64,000 bases of DNA, taken from contig NZ_SPFY01000006.1 of NCBI RefSeq assembly GCF_005844325.1, forward strand, positions 1-64,000. Direction: 5' to 3'. The translations under genes were made by a program, and so were the position numbers. Below the pieces are notes generated by a model that was not told the origin of the DNA, made no database searches, and saw nothing but the letters and a program-made list of their open reading frames with translations. Shown piece by piece: positions 45,551 to 56,325 of this stretch (the stretch's first letter is position 1; every line of letters begins with the position of its first letter). This DNA is from Collinsella aerofaciens (GTDB lineage Bacteria > Actinomycetota > Coriobacteriia > Coriobacteriales > Coriobacteriaceae).

Positions 45551-48278
45551 GAATCTCAATCTCCTCGGCGGGCAGGGTAAAACGGAAGACGGCCCCATGG
45601 GGGTGGTTGTCGCGAACCTCGATGACGCCGCCATGCGCCTCCACGATGGAGCGGCAGAGCGACAGCCCAAGGCCGATGCTTCGGCGTGAATCCACGGGCC
45701 GCGTATCGCTTGAGGTGAAGAAGCGCTCAAAGATATGAGGCTTGTCGCAGTCTGCCACACCCGGCCCATCGTCTGCGACGTCCACCACGACGAACGCACC
45801 CTCGCGACATGCGCTGATGGTGACAGTCGAGTCCTCGGGCGTGTATTTGAAGGCGTTCATGATGAGATTCGTAAGCACCTGCATGATGAGATGGACGTCG
45901 ATGCGTACCAGCAGGATGTCGTCAGTGTGCTCGATGGTGACGGCGCGTCCATGCGATGCTTGGGCGACATGGCTGAGGGCGGCCTCGATGACCTCGTCGA
46001 TAAGCTCGGATGTTAAGTTGAGGCGAATGGTGCCGTCCTCGACGCGTGTGATGGCGAGGAGGTTCTCCACGGTATCGATAAGCCAGAGGGAGTCGTCGTA
46101 GATGGCATCGGCAAGATCGCAGCGTTGTTCGAGGCTGAGCTTCTCGTCGCTCTTCCGAAGGATTGCCGCAGATCCGGATATAGCCGTGAGGGGTGTTCTC
46201 AAATCGTGGCCGATGGAGCGCAAAAGGTTGGCGCGCAGCTGCTCGTTTTTCGCCAAGACCGCAGCCTCTTCGCGCTCTTGCGCCGCTCGGTCGCTTTCGA
46301 GCGCCAAGGCGCATTCACCTACGATAGATAGGACGATCGAATGCTCGAAGGCTTCGATCTCGCGCCCCTCCAGGGCGATACCGATGACACCGAATACCTT
46401 GTCGCCGGTGCGAACCGCGAGGTAGAGACAGCGCGCCTCAGGCAGGGTCCGCGTGCTTGCGCCCGCGCGCTTGTTGTTGGTGTAGGTCCAGGTTGCAACG
46501 GCGCGCTCGTAGTCGGTGAGCAGCGACGCGGATCGGTTTTCGGTGCCAGCGGACTCATAGAGCGCCTTGTCGAGCGTGCCGTGTTCGGCGGGGTAGAAGA
46601 CCACGTCGAGTTTTAGCAGTTTGACGAGTTGGTTCATGGCGACGCGGGCGCACTCCTCCGCGCTATGGGCTTGCTGCAAGAGCTGGTTCGTTTCGAGGAG
46701 TACGCGCGTTTTGAATGCGTTCTCGGCGGATGTACGGGCGTTGTCGGCGATGCGCGCAGTTAACTCGCCGGCGACCATAGCGGTAGCGAACATGATGCCG
46801 AACGTGACCAGATAGCTTCGGTCGTAGCTGGCGAGCGAAAACAGAGGCGTGACGAAGCAGAAGTTGTAAAGCACTACAGAGAGCACGCTCGATACGATTG
46901 TGCAGATACGTCCCGTCGTGGTGACGGCGGTCAGCAGGGCCGTGAGGATATAGAGGGATATGATGCTGGAATCGGCAAATCCCAGATGGCGGAAAGCCGT
47001 GCCGATCGCCGTGGCGGCAAGAGAGAGGGCCAGCGTGCGAAGCACGTTTCGGCTGCTGGGCGGCTGCAGGGCGAGCGCATGGCGGCGTCCTTTGGGTCGG
47101 GAGGGCGGAGTCGACTGGTCTGGAATGATGTAAATGTCGAGATTCGGGGCGAATGTTATGAGCTGTTCTACGAGAGATTTGCGGCCGAAGAGGGCCTGAC
47201 GGACGCTGCTGTGCTCGCCCGTGCGCCCCATGACGATCTTCGAAATACCCGACAGGCGCGCGAACTCGGAGATCTGAAACGCGACGTCGTCGCCATAGAC
47301 GGTTTCCATATGTGCTCCGAGCTGCTCGGCTAGGGCGATATTGGCTGCAAGCTTGGCGCGCTCATCATCGCTCATGGCTTGCGTGCGCGGGCTCTCTACG
47401 AACAGGGCGACGAGCTCGCTGCGAAACGCTTTCGCCATGCGTGCGGCGGCACGGACGATGCGGGGATTGGTCGGCGCCGGGGAGACACAGACTAAGATAC
47501 GCTCCCTGGTGTAGTAGTCACGGTTTCCCAGCACGCGTGCGGCGTCTGTGAGGTGACCGGTGCGATCGGCGCAGCGGCGCAGCGCGATTTCTCGGAGTGC
47601 GGTGAGGTTCTCGACGGTAAAAAAATGCTGTTGCGCTCGGTCGGCTTGTGCGGGACGGTAGACGAGGCCGGCGCGAAGGCGCTCAAGTAGGTCTTCGGGC
47701 TCTATGTCGACGAGCTCGACCTGGTCGGCATCATCGAAGATACGGTCGGGGATTCGTTCGCTCACGACAACGCCGGTGATGGATGCAACCATGTCGTTTA
47801 GGCTCTCGATATGCTGAACGTTCACGGTCGTATAGACGTCGATGCCCGCATGTAGAAGTTCCTCGACGTCTTGATAGCGTTTGTCGTGGCGAGACCCCGG
47901 CGCATTCGTATGGGCGAGCTCGTCGACAAGGATGAGCTGAGGGGCGCGCTCGATAGCCGCATCTAGATCGAACTCGCTGAGCGCAATGCCGTTGTGCTCG
48001 ATGAGTTTACAGGGCACGTTCTCAAGCCCTTGTGCAAGATGGGCAGTTGCCGGACGTTCGTGCGGCTCGATGTATCCCGCGACGACGTCGACACCTCGCC
48101 GCTTGGCGGCGTGGGCGGCTTGAAGCATCGCATAGGTTTTGCCTGTGCCAGCAGCGTAGCCAAAGAAAATCTTGAGGTGTCCCCGGCTGGTTCGAGTGTC
48201 ATCGGCGACCTCGTCTTTCTCAATTGCCTTGAGGATGAGGTCTGGATTGACGCGAGTGTCCGATGCGTCGCGCTGCAT
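45543..48278 (-). CDS. kdpD: Osmosensitive K+ sensor kinase KdpD
   Basis: 911-residue sensor kinase for turgor or low potassium. Domains in order: KdpD N-terminal domain with Walker A GYAAGTGKT and DELAHTNAPGSRH, a UspA-like domain (ILVCVSPAPTNPRIVRAA), four membrane helices (DUF4118, about residues 405-500), a GAF-type region, and the kinase core with phospho-acceptor His in SIGHDLRTPLTAISG. The ATG at 48278 has AGAAAGG 8 bases upstream. Divergent from kdpFABC, which it controls together with KdpE. Confidence 0.94.
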   Translation of the reverse strand: MQRDASDTRVNPDLILKAIEKDEVADDTRTSRGHLKIFFGYAAGTGKTYAMLQAAHAAKRRGVDVVAGYIEPHERPATAHLAQGLENVPCKLIEHNGIALSEFDLDAAIERAPQLILVDELAHTNAPGSRHDKRYQDVEELLHAGIDVYTTVNVQHIESLNDMVASITGVVVSERIPDRIFDDADQVELVDIEPEDLLERLRAGLVYRPAQADRAQQHFFTVENLTALREIALRRCADRTGHLTDAARVLGNRDYYTRERILVCVSPAPTNPRIVRAAARMAKAFRSELVALFVESPRTQAMSDDERAKLAANIALAEQLGAHMETVYGDDVAFQISEFARLSGISKIVMGRTGEHSSVRQALFGRKSLVEQLITFAPNLDIYIIPDQSTPPSRPKGRRHALALQPPSSRNVLRTLALSLAATAIGTAFRHLGFADSSIISLYILTALLTAVTTTGRICTIVSSVLSVVLYNFCFVTPLFSLASYDRSYLVTFGIMFATAMVAGELTARIADNARTSAENAFKTRVLLETNQLLQQAHSAEECARVAMNQLVKLLKLDVVFYPAEHGTLDKALYESAGTENRSASLLTDYERAVATWTYTNNKRAGASTRTLPEARCLYLAVRTGDKVFGVIGIALEGREIEAFEHSIVLSIVGECALALESDRAAQEREEAAVLAKNEQLRANLLRSIGHDLRTPLTAISGSAAILRKSDEKLSLEQRCDLADAIYDDSLWLIDTVENLLAITRVEDGTIRLNLTSELIDEVIEAALSHVAQASHGRAVTIEHTDDILLVRIDVHLIMQVLTNLIMNAFKYTPEDSTVTISACREGAFVVVDVADDGPGVADCDKPHIFERFFTSSDTRPVDSRRSIGLGLSLCRSIVEAHGGVIEVRDNHPHGAVFRFTLPAEEIEIHE

Positions 48279-48522
48279 AGCGTAGCCTTTCTGAAGCGTT
48301 GTCCATGCGTGCATACGCGGTGAGGACACCACTGTATGCTCGCGAGGTCGAGTATAGGCGCACTGCAGCTGCAATAGTGCTTTCTACCTGCATCTTTACG
48401 GCATCTTAAGGACGTGAGCCCCGGCCCTCACGCCTCTTTAATCCCTAGAAGCGTTTACTGTCCCCAGACGCTTGCGAGGGCAGGCGTCCGAGACATCGGA
48501 CCGCGTGTGAAAGGGGCGGTAA
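48279..48522. promoter_or_regulatory. kdpDE / kdpFABC divergent control region
   Basis: The 244-base gap must hold both promoters. Visible structure is a CGTGAG-CTCACG hairpin (48413-48434) and GACGC...GCGTC (48468-48488). I find no c-di-AMP riboswitch consensus and no unmistakable promoter boxes. Confidence 0.4.
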
Positions 48523-48609
48523 ATGGACATCCTCATTCCCATCATCGGAGTCGTCTGCATTGGACTTCTTATCTATTACATCTACATTCTGATGAGGAGT
48601 GATTCGTAA
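48523..48609 (+). CDS. kdpF: KdpF small subunit
   Basis: 28-residue single-helix membrane peptide (ILIPIIGVVCIGLLIYYIYIL core), as expected for KdpF, which stabilises the KdpFABC complex (29 residues in E. coli). It starts after GAAAGGGG and stops three bases before kdpA. Its AGGAG-containing end supplies the kdpA ribosome site. Confidence 0.85.
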   Translation: MDILIPIIGVVCIGLLIYYIYILMRSDS

Positions 48610-48612
48610 ACT

Positions 48613-50436
48613 ATGGACGCTGCGATTCAGTACATCTTGTACTTTGCCGTGCTCGTCGTCCTGGCCGTTCCGCTCGGTCGGTTCATGGCCCATATCATGG
48701 ATGGTGAGCATACGTTCCTGTCGCCTGTGATTGCTCCTGTGGAGCGTGGCGTCTATCGTCTGCTTCGCATCGACGCGGCAGAACAGATGGGGTGTAGGCG
48801 CTATCTGGCGAGCGTGCTGGTCTTTTCGGGGATCGGCCTCGTGACTCTTGTGGCACTCCAGGCGCTTCAGTCCTTCTTGCCAGGCAATCCCCAGCACCTG
48901 CCGGGTGTGTCATGGGACCTGTCGTTCAATACGGCTGCTTCCTTCATAACCAACACCAACTGGCAGTCCTACTCCGGTGAGACCACCCTGTCCTACCTTG
49001 TGCAGTTCATGGGTCTCACTGTGCAGAACTTCGTTTCCGCTGGCACCGGTATCGCGGTCATGTTCGCGCTGATCCGCGGCTTCCGTCAGGTCAAGGAGCA
49101 GGGTCTGGGTTCCTTCTGGGTCGACCTCACCCGCACCGTCCTGTATGTGCTCATCCCGCTGAACCTCGTGTTCGGCATCTGCCTGGCTGCCGGTGGCGTC
49201 ATCTCCAACTTCCAGCCGGCTCAGAAGGCTGAGCTCGTAGAACCCGTCGCTGTTCAGCCTAATGCAGACGGCGGCTGGAGCGTCATCGACGGCGCCCAGA
49301 TTGAGGGCGACACGGTCAAGGTCGACGGCAAGGTTGTCGAGGGCGCGCGCGTGGTCACCGAGCAGTTCCTGCCCCAGGGTCCCGCAGCTCCTCAGGTCGC
49401 CATCAAGCAGTCCGGCACCAACGGCGGCGGCTTCTTCGGCGTGAACTCCGCCCATCCGTATGAGAACCCCAGTGCCTTCACCAACATCATCGAGATGACC
49501 AGCCTGCTGCTGATCCCGGCCGCCTGTTGCTTCGCCTTCGGTATCGGCGTCAAGAACACCAAGCAGGGCAAGGCCATCTTTGCCGCCATGTTCATCCTGC
49601 TGGTGATCTTCACCGGCATCATCGCCGTCAACGAGCATGCGAGCACCCCGCAGCTGGCCGATGGCGGAGCGGTCAATATCGAGATGACCGACGGCCAGGC
49701 CGGCGGCAACATGGAGGGCAAGGAGAGCCGTTTCGGTATCGCCTCCTCTTCTACCTGGTCCGCTTTTACGACGGCTGCTTCCAACGGCTCGGTTAACTCC
49801 ATGCACGACTCCTACACCCCGCTGGGCGGTTTTGTCCAGATGCTCCAGATTGCTCTGGGCGAGGTCGTCTTCGGCGGCGTGGGCTGCGGCCTGTACGGCA
49901 TGATCGGCTTCGCCATCCTCACAGTGTTCATCGCCGGCCTTATGGTTGGCCGCACGCCCGAGTTCCTGGGCAAGAAGATCGAGCCGACCGAGATGCGCTG
50001 GGCGGTGGTTCTGTGTCTCGCAACTCCGTTTGCCATTCTGGTGTGCTCGGCCATCGCCTGCATGGTGCCCGGTCTTGCCGACCAGCTCAACAATGGTGGC
50101 GCGCACGGCTTCTCCGAGGCGCTGTATGCCTTCACCTCATGCGGCGGCAACAACGGCTCGGCGTTTGCAGGCATGAACTGCAACATTCCCTGGATCAACG
50201 TCATGCTCGGCCTCGAGATGCTGTTCGCCCGCTTCATGCCCATCATCGGTGCGCTGGCTATCGCCGGCTCGCTGGCCAAGAAGGGCAAGGTCGCCGAGAG
50301 CGCCGGTACCCTGTCTACCACCAACGGCATGTTCGTATTCCTGCTCGTGTTCATCGTTCTGCTGATCGGTGCCCTGAGCTTCTTCCCGGCCCTGGCGCTT
50401 GGCCCCGTTGCCGAGTTCTTCCAGATGATTGCGTAA
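48613..50436 (+). CDS. kdpA: Potassium-transporting ATPase subunit KdpA
   Basis: 607-residue K+-binding channel-like subunit with about ten helices and four pore-loop repeats. Selectivity segments include [23 protein letters not shown] and [14 protein letters not shown] polar insert near residues 200-255 carries [16 protein letters not shown]. Length is slightly above the usual 560. Second gene of kdpFABC; the stop lies upstream of the kdpB ribosome site AAAGGAGGG. Confidence 0.96.
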   Translation: MDAAIQYILYFAVLVVLAVPLGRFMAHIMDGEHTFLSPVIAPVERGVYRLLRIDAAEQMGCRRYLASVLVFSGIGLVTLVALQALQSFLPGNPQHLPGVSWDLSFNTAASFITNTNWQSYSGETTLSYLVQFMGLTVQNFVSAGTGIAVMFALIRGFRQVKEQGLGSFWVDLTRTVLYVLIPLNLVFGICLAAGGVISNFQPAQKAELVEPVAVQPNADGGWSVIDGAQIEGDTVKVDGKVVEGARVVTEQFLPQGPAAPQVAIKQSGTNGGGFFGVNSAHPYENPSAFTNIIEMTSLLLIPAACCFAFGIGVKNTKQGKAIFAAMFILLVIFTGIIAVNEHASTPQLADGGAVNIEMTDGQAGGNMEGKESRFGIASSSTWSAFTTAASNGSVNSMHDSYTPLGGFVQMLQIALGEVVFGGVGCGLYGMIGFAILTVFIAGLMVGRTPEFLGKKIEPTEMRWAVVLCLATPFAILVCSAIACMVPGLADQLNNGGAHGFSEALYAFTSCGGNNGSAFAGMNCNIPWINVMLGLEMLFARFMPIIGALAIAGSLAKKGKVAESAGTLSTTNGMFVFLLVFIVLLIGALSFFPALALGPVAEFFQMIA

Positions 50437-50452
50437 AGGAGGGCGCAGATTT

Positions 50453-52507
50453 ATGACTATGCAAAAAGACATGATGGGCCGCGCGGTCCGCGACTCGTTT
50501 GCCAAGCTGGATCCTCGCGTCCAGATTCAAAACCCGGTCATGTTCCTGGTGTGGCTTTCCGCCGTCATGACCTCCGTCCTGGCCGTCGCTTCCATTTTCG
50601 GTGTGCAGGACGCGGGTGTGCCCACCTACTATGTGGTCGCCATCGCGGTCATCCTGTGGCTTACCGACCTGTTCTCGAACTTCGCCGAGGCGCTTGCCGA
50701 GGGCCGCGGTAAGGCCCAGGCCGATTCCCTGCGTGCGGCCAAGAAGGATGTCGAGGCCCATCGCATCGAGTCCGTTGAGGACAAGGAGCACTTCACCGTC
50801 GTTCCCGGCACCGAGCTCACGCGCGGCGACCTGGTGATCGTACGCGCCGGCGAGCAGATTCCCGGCGACGGCGACGTCATCGAGGGCGCTGCTTCCGTTG
50901 ACGAGTCCGCCATCACCGGCGAGTCCGCCCCCGTGGTCCGCGAGGCCGGCGGCGACCGCTCTGCCGTTACCGGCGGTACCACGGTGCTGTCCGACTGGAT
51001 CATCGTCAAGATCTCCAGTGAGCCCGGCCAGAGCTTCCTGGACAAAATGATCGCGATGGTCGAGGGTGCCGCGCGCAAGAAGACCCCTAACGAGATCGCT
51101 CTGGAGATCTTCCTGGTGGCCCTCTCCATCGTCTTTATCCTGGTCACGCTGGCCCTGTATTGTTACTCCTGCTTCTCGGTCGGTCTTAACGACATGGACA
51201 ACCCCACGGCCGTGACCACGCTCGTGGCGCTGCTCGTGTGCCTGGCTCCTACTACCATCGGCGCCCTTCTTTCCGCCATCGGCATCGCCGGCATGAGCCG
51301 TCTGAACGAGGCCAACGTGCTGGCCATGTCCGGCCGCGCCATCGAGGCCGCCGGCGACGTCGACATCCTCATGCTCGACAAGACCGGCACCATCACCCTG
51401 GGTAACCGCCAAGCCGCCGAGTTCATCCCGGTCGATGGCGTCGATCCCGCGGAGCTGGCCGATGCCGCCCAGCTTTCCTCGCTGGCCGACGAGACCCCCG
51501 AGGGTCGTTCCATCGTCGTGCTCGCCAAGGAGCAGTTCGGTCTGCGCGGTCGCACGCTCGAGGATAAGGGTATGGAGTTCATCCCCTTCACCGCGGCAAC
51601 GCGCATGTCCGGTGTGAACTACGAGGGCAATGAGATCCGCAAGGGCGCTGCCGATTCCGTGCGCACCTATGTGGAGGCAGCTGGCGGCGTGTTCTCCCAG
51701 GAGTGCGACGAGGCCGTCGAGCGCATCGCCAAGGCCGGCGGCACCCCGCTGGTCGTGACCAAGAACTGTCGCGTGCTGGGCGTTGTGTACCTCAAGGACA
51801 TCATCAAGTCCGGCGTTAAGGAGAAGTTCGCCGACCTGCGCAAGATGGGCATCAAGACCATCATGGTGACGGGCGACAACCCGCTCACCGCCGCGGCAAT
51901 CGCCGCCGAGGCCGGCGTTGACGACTTCCTGGCCGAGGCCACCCCTGAAGGCAAGCTCGAGAAGATCCGCGAGTTCCAGCGTGAGGGGCACCTGGTCGCC
52001 ATGACCGGTGACGGCACCAACGACGCGCCCGCTCTGGCCCAGGCCGACGTCGCCGTGGCCATGAACACGGGCACCCAGGCTGCCAAGGAGGCCGGCAACA
52101 TGGTCGACCTCGACTCCAGCCCCACCAAGCTCATCGAGGTCGTGCGTATCGGCAAGCAGCTGCTCATGACCCGCGGTTCGCTCACGACCTTCTCGGTGGC
52201 CAACGACATGGCGAAGTACTTCGCTATCATCCCGGCCCTGTTCTCGCCGATCTACCCGGGCCTTGGCGCGCTCAACATCCTTGGTCTGGCAAGCCCGCTG
52301 TCCGCGGTTCTTTCGGCCATCATCTATAACGCGCTCGTTATCGTCGCGCTGATCCCGGCCGCGCTGAAGGGCGTTAAGTACCGCGAGGTCCCGTCCGGAC
52401 AGCTGCTGACCCACAACCTGCTCGTGTGGGGTCTGGGCGGCATCGTTGCCCCGTTCGTATTCATCAAGCTCATCGACATGCTGCTCGCGTTCTGCGGCAT
52501 TATGTAA
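50453..52507 (+). CDS. kdpB: Potassium-transporting P-type ATPase KdpB
   Basis: 684-residue catalytic subunit. Phosphorylation site Asp is in [13 protein letters not shown], the actuator motif is ITGESAPV, and the nucleotide/hinge motifs are [11 protein letters not shown] and [15 protein letters not shown]. Seven membrane helices are expected. The ATG at 50453 has AAAGGAGGG 9 bases upstream; the upstream frame overlapping kdpA is not needed. Confidence 0.97.
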   Translation: MTMQKDMMGRAVRDSFAKLDPRVQIQNPVMFLVWLSAVMTSVLAVASIFGVQDAGVPTYYVVAIAVILWLTDLFSNFAEALAEGRGKAQADSLRAAKKDVEAHRIESVEDKEHFTVVPGTELTRGDLVIVRAGEQIPGDGDVIEGAASVDESAITGESAPVVREAGGDRSAVTGGTTVLSDWIIVKISSEPGQSFLDKMIAMVEGAARKKTPNEIALEIFLVALSIVFILVTLALYCYSCFSVGLNDMDNPTAVTTLVALLVCLAPTTIGALLSAIGIAGMSRLNEANVLAMSGRAIEAAGDVDILMLDKTGTITLGNRQAAEFIPVDGVDPAELADAAQLSSLADETPEGRSIVVLAKEQFGLRGRTLEDKGMEFIPFTAATRMSGVNYEGNEIRKGAADSVRTYVEAAGGVFSQECDEAVERIAKAGGTPLVVTKNCRVLGVVYLKDIIKSGVKEKFADLRKMGIKTIMVTGDNPLTAAAIAAEAGVDDFLAEATPEGKLEKIREFQREGHLVAMTGDGTNDAPALAQADVAVAMNTGTQAAKEAGNMVDLDSSPTKLIEVVRIGKQLLMTRGSLTTFSVANDMAKYFAIIPALFSPIYPGLGALNILGLASPLSAVLSAIIYNALVIVALIPAALKGVKYREVPSGQLLTHNLLVWGLGGIVAPFVFIKLIDMLLAFCGIM

Positions 52508-52519
52508 GTGGAGGTTTGT

Positions 52520-53110
52520 ATGTTCAAAGGTGTTGCATCGCGCGCACTGGGCGTGTTCGCGCTGTTTACCGTTGTCTGCGGCCTGGGCTATACGCTCGTC
52601 GTGACCGGCATCGCCCAGGTTGCGTTCCCGTACCAGGCGAACGGATCGCTCATTACGGTTGACGGCAAGGTTGTGGGTTCCGAGCTCATCGGCCAGAACT
52701 TCGATGGCGAAGCCCATATGTGGGGTCGTATCCAGAACGTGTCAATTGTCGAAGGCGAAGACGGCGAGCTCATGGCGTATGGTGCCCCGTCCAACCTGTC
52801 CCCGGCGAGTGAGGAGTATCGGCAGCTGATAGATGCGCGCGTGAAGAAGATCCGCGCCGCCAACCCCGATGCTGATATGGACGCTGTGCCCGTCGACCTG
52901 GTGACGTGTTCGGGGTCCGGCCTCGACCCGGAGATCTCTCCCGATGCCGCCGAGTACCAGGTCCCGCGCCTGGCGAAGGCCACGGGCAAGAGCGAAGGCG
53001 AGGTGCGCGAGATCATCGCCCAGTGCACCAAGGGCCGATTCCTGGGCGTCTTCGGCGAGCCCACGGTCAACGTGCTCAAGGTGAACCTTATGCTGGACGG
53101 CGCGCTGTAG
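52520..53110 (+). CDS. kdpC: Potassium-transporting ATPase subunit KdpC
   Basis: 196-residue subunit with one N-terminal membrane helix (ALGVFALFTVVCGLGYTLVVTGIAQVAF) and an extracytoplasmic domain; signature stretches are GSELIGQNF, SGSGLDPEISPDAAEYQVPR and GEPTVNVLKVNLML, the last near the end as usual. GGAGG precedes the start by 6 bases. Last gene of the kdp operon. Confidence 0.95.
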   Translation: MFKGVASRALGVFALFTVVCGLGYTLVVTGIAQVAFPYQANGSLITVDGKVVGSELIGQNFDGEAHMWGRIQNVSIVEGEDGELMAYGAPSNLSPASEEYRQLIDARVKKIRAANPDADMDAVPVDLVTCSGSGLDPEISPDAAEYQVPRLAKATGKSEGEVREIIAQCTKGRFLGVFGEPTVNVLKVNLMLDGAL

Positions 53111-53173
53111 GTGAGGGAGTGGCGGATGAGGGCATGACTGACTATCTGAGCCCTCAATTCCACCCCGCCCATC

Positions 53174-53245
53174 AGTTGCGGTGAAATACGGACTGTTTTG
53201 GCTGTCAAAGGCCTCATCTACTCCGTATTCCACCGCAACTTTTTA
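53174..53245 (+). terminator. Large hairpin terminator of the kdp operon
   Basis: 19-base arms 53174-53192 and 53222-53240 match at 18 positions around a 29-base loop, and TTTTT starts at the end of the right arm. The arms contain a TTTCACCGCAACT-type motif that is repeated at 55430. Confidence 0.75.
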
Positions 53246-53355
53246 TGGGTCGAGCAGAAGTTGGGGAAGCGCGTGCGGTCGGGTGCTGCGCGGTTACTGA
53301 TATGATAAGTACGTTAGCAACTGCCGCCGAGCGGCTCAAACGAAAGGAACCCTGT

Positions 53356-55305
53356 ATGGAGTCCTCTGCCTATCCGATGCTCTTTAGCCCGATCAAGGTC
53401 GGTACGACCGAGGTCAAGAACCGCGTCTTTATGCCGCCGGTGTCCACCAACCTGGCCGATCATGGCTATGTGACCGACGATTTGGTCGATCATTACCGTG
53501 CCCGTGCCAAGGGCGGCGTGGGCCTCATCATCACCGAGGTCGTGACGGTCGAGCCTACCTATACCTATCTGCCGGGTGACATGTGCTGCTACGACGACAC
53601 GTTTATCCCTGGCTGGGAAAAGCTCGCCGCGGCCGTCCACGAGTATGGCTGCAAGATCATGCCGCAGCTCTTCCACCCCGCCTACATGGCCTTTAACATT
53701 CCGGGCACGCCGCGCCTGATCGCTCCATCCTTTGTGGGCCCGTCCTATGCCCGCGAGGCGCCGCGTCCTATCACGGTCGATGAGATTCACGAGCTCACGC
53801 ATCAGTTTGGCGACGCTGCCGTGCGTATGCAGAAGGCCGGTGTCGATGGCGTTGAGGTCCACGCAGCGCACGCCCACGGTATGCTCGGCGGCTTTTTGAC
53901 CCCGCTCTACAACAAGCGTACCGACGAGTACGGCGGCTCGCTCGATGCCCGCATGCGCTTCCTGCTCGAGGTCATCGCCGAGATTCGCGAGCGCTGCGGC
54001 AAGGACTTTATCATCGACGTCCGCATCTCGGGCGATGAGTACACCGATGGCGGTCTGACCCTCAACGATATGATCTACGTCTCGCGTCGCCTGGAGAAGG
54101 CCGGCGTCGACATGATTCATGTGTCGGGCGGCACCACCATCAAGCGCGGTTCCGCGATTCCTGCCGCCGGTACCCAGCAGGCCTCGCACGCTGCCTGCTC
54201 GCGCGAGATCAAAAAGCACGTCAACATTCCTGTCGCCACCGTCGGCCGCATCAACGAGGCCTGGATCGCCGAGGAGCTGATCGAGGACGGCGCTGCCGAC
54301 ATCTGCATGATGGGCCGCGCCAATCTGTGCGATGCCGAGTTCTGCAATAAGGCCGCTGCCGGCAACGCCGACGACATCCGCCCCTGCATCGGTTGCCTGC
54401 GCTGCCTGAACGGCATTATGTTCGGCAAGCGCATCTCCTGCACCGTCAACCCGGACGTGGAGCGCGACGAGGCTGGTTACGAGCCTGCCGCCGAGGCTAA
54501 GAACGTGCTGGTTGTGGGCGCTGGTCCTGCGGGCATGGAGGCAGCTTACATTGCCGCCAAGCGCGGACACAACGTGGTGCTCGTGGATAAGCAGGATGAG
54601 CCGGGCGGCGAGATGCGCATCGCGGCCGTTCCGCCGGCAAAGCAGGAACTCACCCGCGTGATCAAGTATCAGTACCGTCGCCTGGCCGAGGTCGGCGTGA
54701 AGTGCGTATTTGGCACCGAGCTTACTGCCGAGGACATTCAACGCGACTACGCGGGCTACGAGGTTGTCCTGGCTTATGGCGCCGAGCCCATCGCTCCGGC
54801 CTTCATGCAGGGCTTTAAGCAGGTTATGACGGCCGATGACCTGCTGGGTGGCAAGGCTTTCCCGGGCAAGAAGATCGTCATTGTGGGCGGCGGCACCGTT
54901 GGCTGCGAGACGGCCGATTACCTGGCCCCGTTGGTCAACGACCTGTCGCCGGCCAACCGCGATGTCACCGTCATCGAGATGACCAAGACGCTCGCCGCCA
55001 ACGAGGGCGGTGCCGGTCGCGCGGTGCTCATCACGCGCATGCTCTCCAAGGGTGTCCACGTGCTGACTGAGGCCAAGGTGACCGAAATCACAGAGGACAC
55101 CATCAGCTACGAGAAGGACGGCGAGGTCCACACCATCGCCGGTGCCGATACGCTGGTGCTTGCCATGGGCTATCGTCCCAATACCAAGCTGGCCGACGAC
55201 CTTGCCGCTGCCGGCGTTGCCACCCACGTGCTGGGTGACGCCAACAAGTGCGGCAACATCCGCGACGCCATCGGCGATGGCTACAAGGTTGCCTGCGAGC
55301 TCTAG
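53356..55305 (+). CDS. Old Yellow Enzyme-type Fe-S flavoenzyme (2,4-dienoyl-CoA / enoate reductase family)
   Basis: 649-residue cytosolic oxidoreductase. The N-terminal TIM barrel binds FMN (LFSPIKVGTTEVKNRVFMPP, HAAHAHGMLGGFLTPLYNKRTDEYGGS). The 4Fe-4S ligands are in CIGCLRCLNGIMFGKRISC. The C-terminal half has an FAD Rossmann motif (VLVVGAGPAGMEAA) and an NAD(P)H motif (IVIVGGGTVGCETA). The family reduces C=C bonds of enoates, dienoyl-CoA, trimethylamine-type or bile acid intermediates; the substrate is not evident. A GntR regulator follows. GAAAGGA precedes the start by 9 bases. Confidence 0.88.
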   Translation: MESSAYPMLFSPIKVGTTEVKNRVFMPPVSTNLADHGYVTDDLVDHYRARAKGGVGLIITEVVTVEPTYTYLPGDMCCYDDTFIPGWEKLAAAVHEYGCKIMPQLFHPAYMAFNIPGTPRLIAPSFVGPSYAREAPRPITVDEIHELTHQFGDAAVRMQKAGVDGVEVHAAHAHGMLGGFLTPLYNKRTDEYGGSLDARMRFLLEVIAEIRERCGKDFIIDVRISGDEYTDGGLTLNDMIYVSRRLEKAGVDMIHVSGGTTIKRGSAIPAAGTQQASHAACSREIKKHVNIPVATVGRINEAWIAEELIEDGAADICMMGRANLCDAEFCNKAAAGNADDIRPCIGCLRCLNGIMFGKRISCTVNPDVERDEAGYEPAAEAKNVLVVGAGPAGMEAAYIAAKRGHNVVLVDKQDEPGGEMRIAAVPPAKQELTRVIKYQYRRLAEVGVKCVFGTELTAEDIQRDYAGYEVVLAYGAEPIAPAFMQGFKQVMTADDLLGGKAFPGKKIVIVGGGTVGCETADYLAPLVNDLSPANRDVTVIEMTKTLAANEGGAGRAVLITRMLSKGVHVLTEAKVTEITEDTISYEKDGEVHTIAGADTLVLAMGYRPNTKLADDLAAAGVATHVLGDANKCGNIRDAIGDGYKVACEL

Positions 55306-55357
55306 TCAACCCCTGGTGCATTGGGAGGGGCATCCCTGCGCCATCCGATAGCAAAAC

Positions 55358-55400
55358 AGCGGCGGGGTCCCGGGTTTCGGGATGCCGCCGCTTGCTCTTG
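55358..55400 (+). terminator. Terminator of the flavoenzyme gene
   Basis: AGCGGCGG pairs with CCGCCGCT, with an inner TCCCG / CGGGA stem, then a TTGCTCTTG tail. Confidence 0.7.
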
Positions 55401-55425
55401 TGATCCTGGCGACGCGAGCGCGCCC

Positions 55426-55450
55426 TATTTCACCGCAACTGATGAGATAG
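55426..55450. repeat. CACCGCAACT repeat, second location
   Basis: CCCTAT (near 55425) and ATAGGG (near 55447) enclose TTCACCGCAACTGATG. The minus strand at 53167-53190 carries the same TATTTCACCGCAACTGATG string, so the two copies flank the flavoenzyme gene in inverted orientation. Confidence 0.55.
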
Positions 55451-55509
55451 GGGATGCGATAGTATTACGGGTGATATTCGACAAACCGTGAGCTTCATCC
55501 GAGGGCTTT

Positions 55510-56202
55510 ATGGAACAACACCAGCATTATCAGAGCTTGCAAGATCAGGCATACAACGCATTGCGCTCCAAGATCATCTATGCCGAGTTCAAGCCCGGCA
55601 CGCGTCTTTCGGCGATTGGTCTGGAAAAGGAGACAGGAATCGGGCGCACGCCCATTCGCGAGTCCTTTGTGCGCCTGCGTGAGCAGGAGCTGGTGGAAAC
55701 GCGTCCCAAAAGCGGCACCTATGTCTCAAAAATCAGCATGGAGCGCGCCGAGAACGCCTGTTTCTTGCGCGAGAAACTCGAGAGAAGCGTGCTTATTAAA
55801 TGCTGTTCGGCCGCCTCGCCTGAGCAAAAGCATCGGCTCGAGCAGATTCTTGCCGAGTCTGAGTCACTCGACCATGGCGAAACGCGTCGCTTTTTCGATC
55901 TGGACAACCTGTTTCATGAGACGTGTTTTGAGATTGCCGGTCGTCACATGTTGTGGGATTGGATGAAGAGCGTCAACACTCATTTTGAGCGATACAACTG
56001 GTTGCGTATGGTGTCGCAGGACCTGGATTGGGAGCCGATTCGTCGGCAGCATCGCCGGATTCTCGAGGCCATTAAGAGGGGCGATACCGATGCGGCGAGT
56101 TATCTGGCAGAGACGCACTTGCACCTGATGCCCGAGGAGCAGGGCCCGGTTATCGCCTTACATCCCGACTATTTTGAGCTGCCTAAAGACTCGAATAACT
56201 AG
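55510..56202 (+). CDS. GntR-family regulator (FadR/FCD subfamily)
   Basis: 230 residues. An N-terminal winged helix (LRSKIIYAEFKPGTRLSAIGLEKETGIGRTPIRESFVRL) is followed by an all-helical FCD ligand domain with metal-type His/Asp positions (for instance DNLFHETCFEIAG and RRQHRRILEAI). GAGGG precedes the ATG. Its location after the flavoenzyme gene suggests that it controls it in response to a carboxylic acid (inference). Confidence 0.87.
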   Translation: MEQHQHYQSLQDQAYNALRSKIIYAEFKPGTRLSAIGLEKETGIGRTPIRESFVRLREQELVETRPKSGTYVSKISMERAENACFLREKLERSVLIKCCSAASPEQKHRLEQILAESESLDHGETRRFFDLDNLFHETCFEIAGRHMLWDWMKSVNTHFERYNWLRMVSQDLDWEPIRRQHRRILEAIKRGDTDAASYLAETHLHLMPEEQGPVIALHPDYFELPKDSNN

Positions 56203-56325
56203 CCCATCATTGCATCTGCTCGAGACGCAAAAACGATGCTGCTCACCTACAGCGCTTTGCAACCGAGATTTTTAAAAAATGCCTAAAATGGCTCAGACTT
56301 CCGACATTGGGAAACGGGGTGCGCT

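Noticed and set aside
48279-48522. c-di-AMP riboswitch ahead of the kdp operon
   Set aside because: Such switches control potassium genes in some bacteria, but I could not find the conserved core; only small unrelated hairpins are present.
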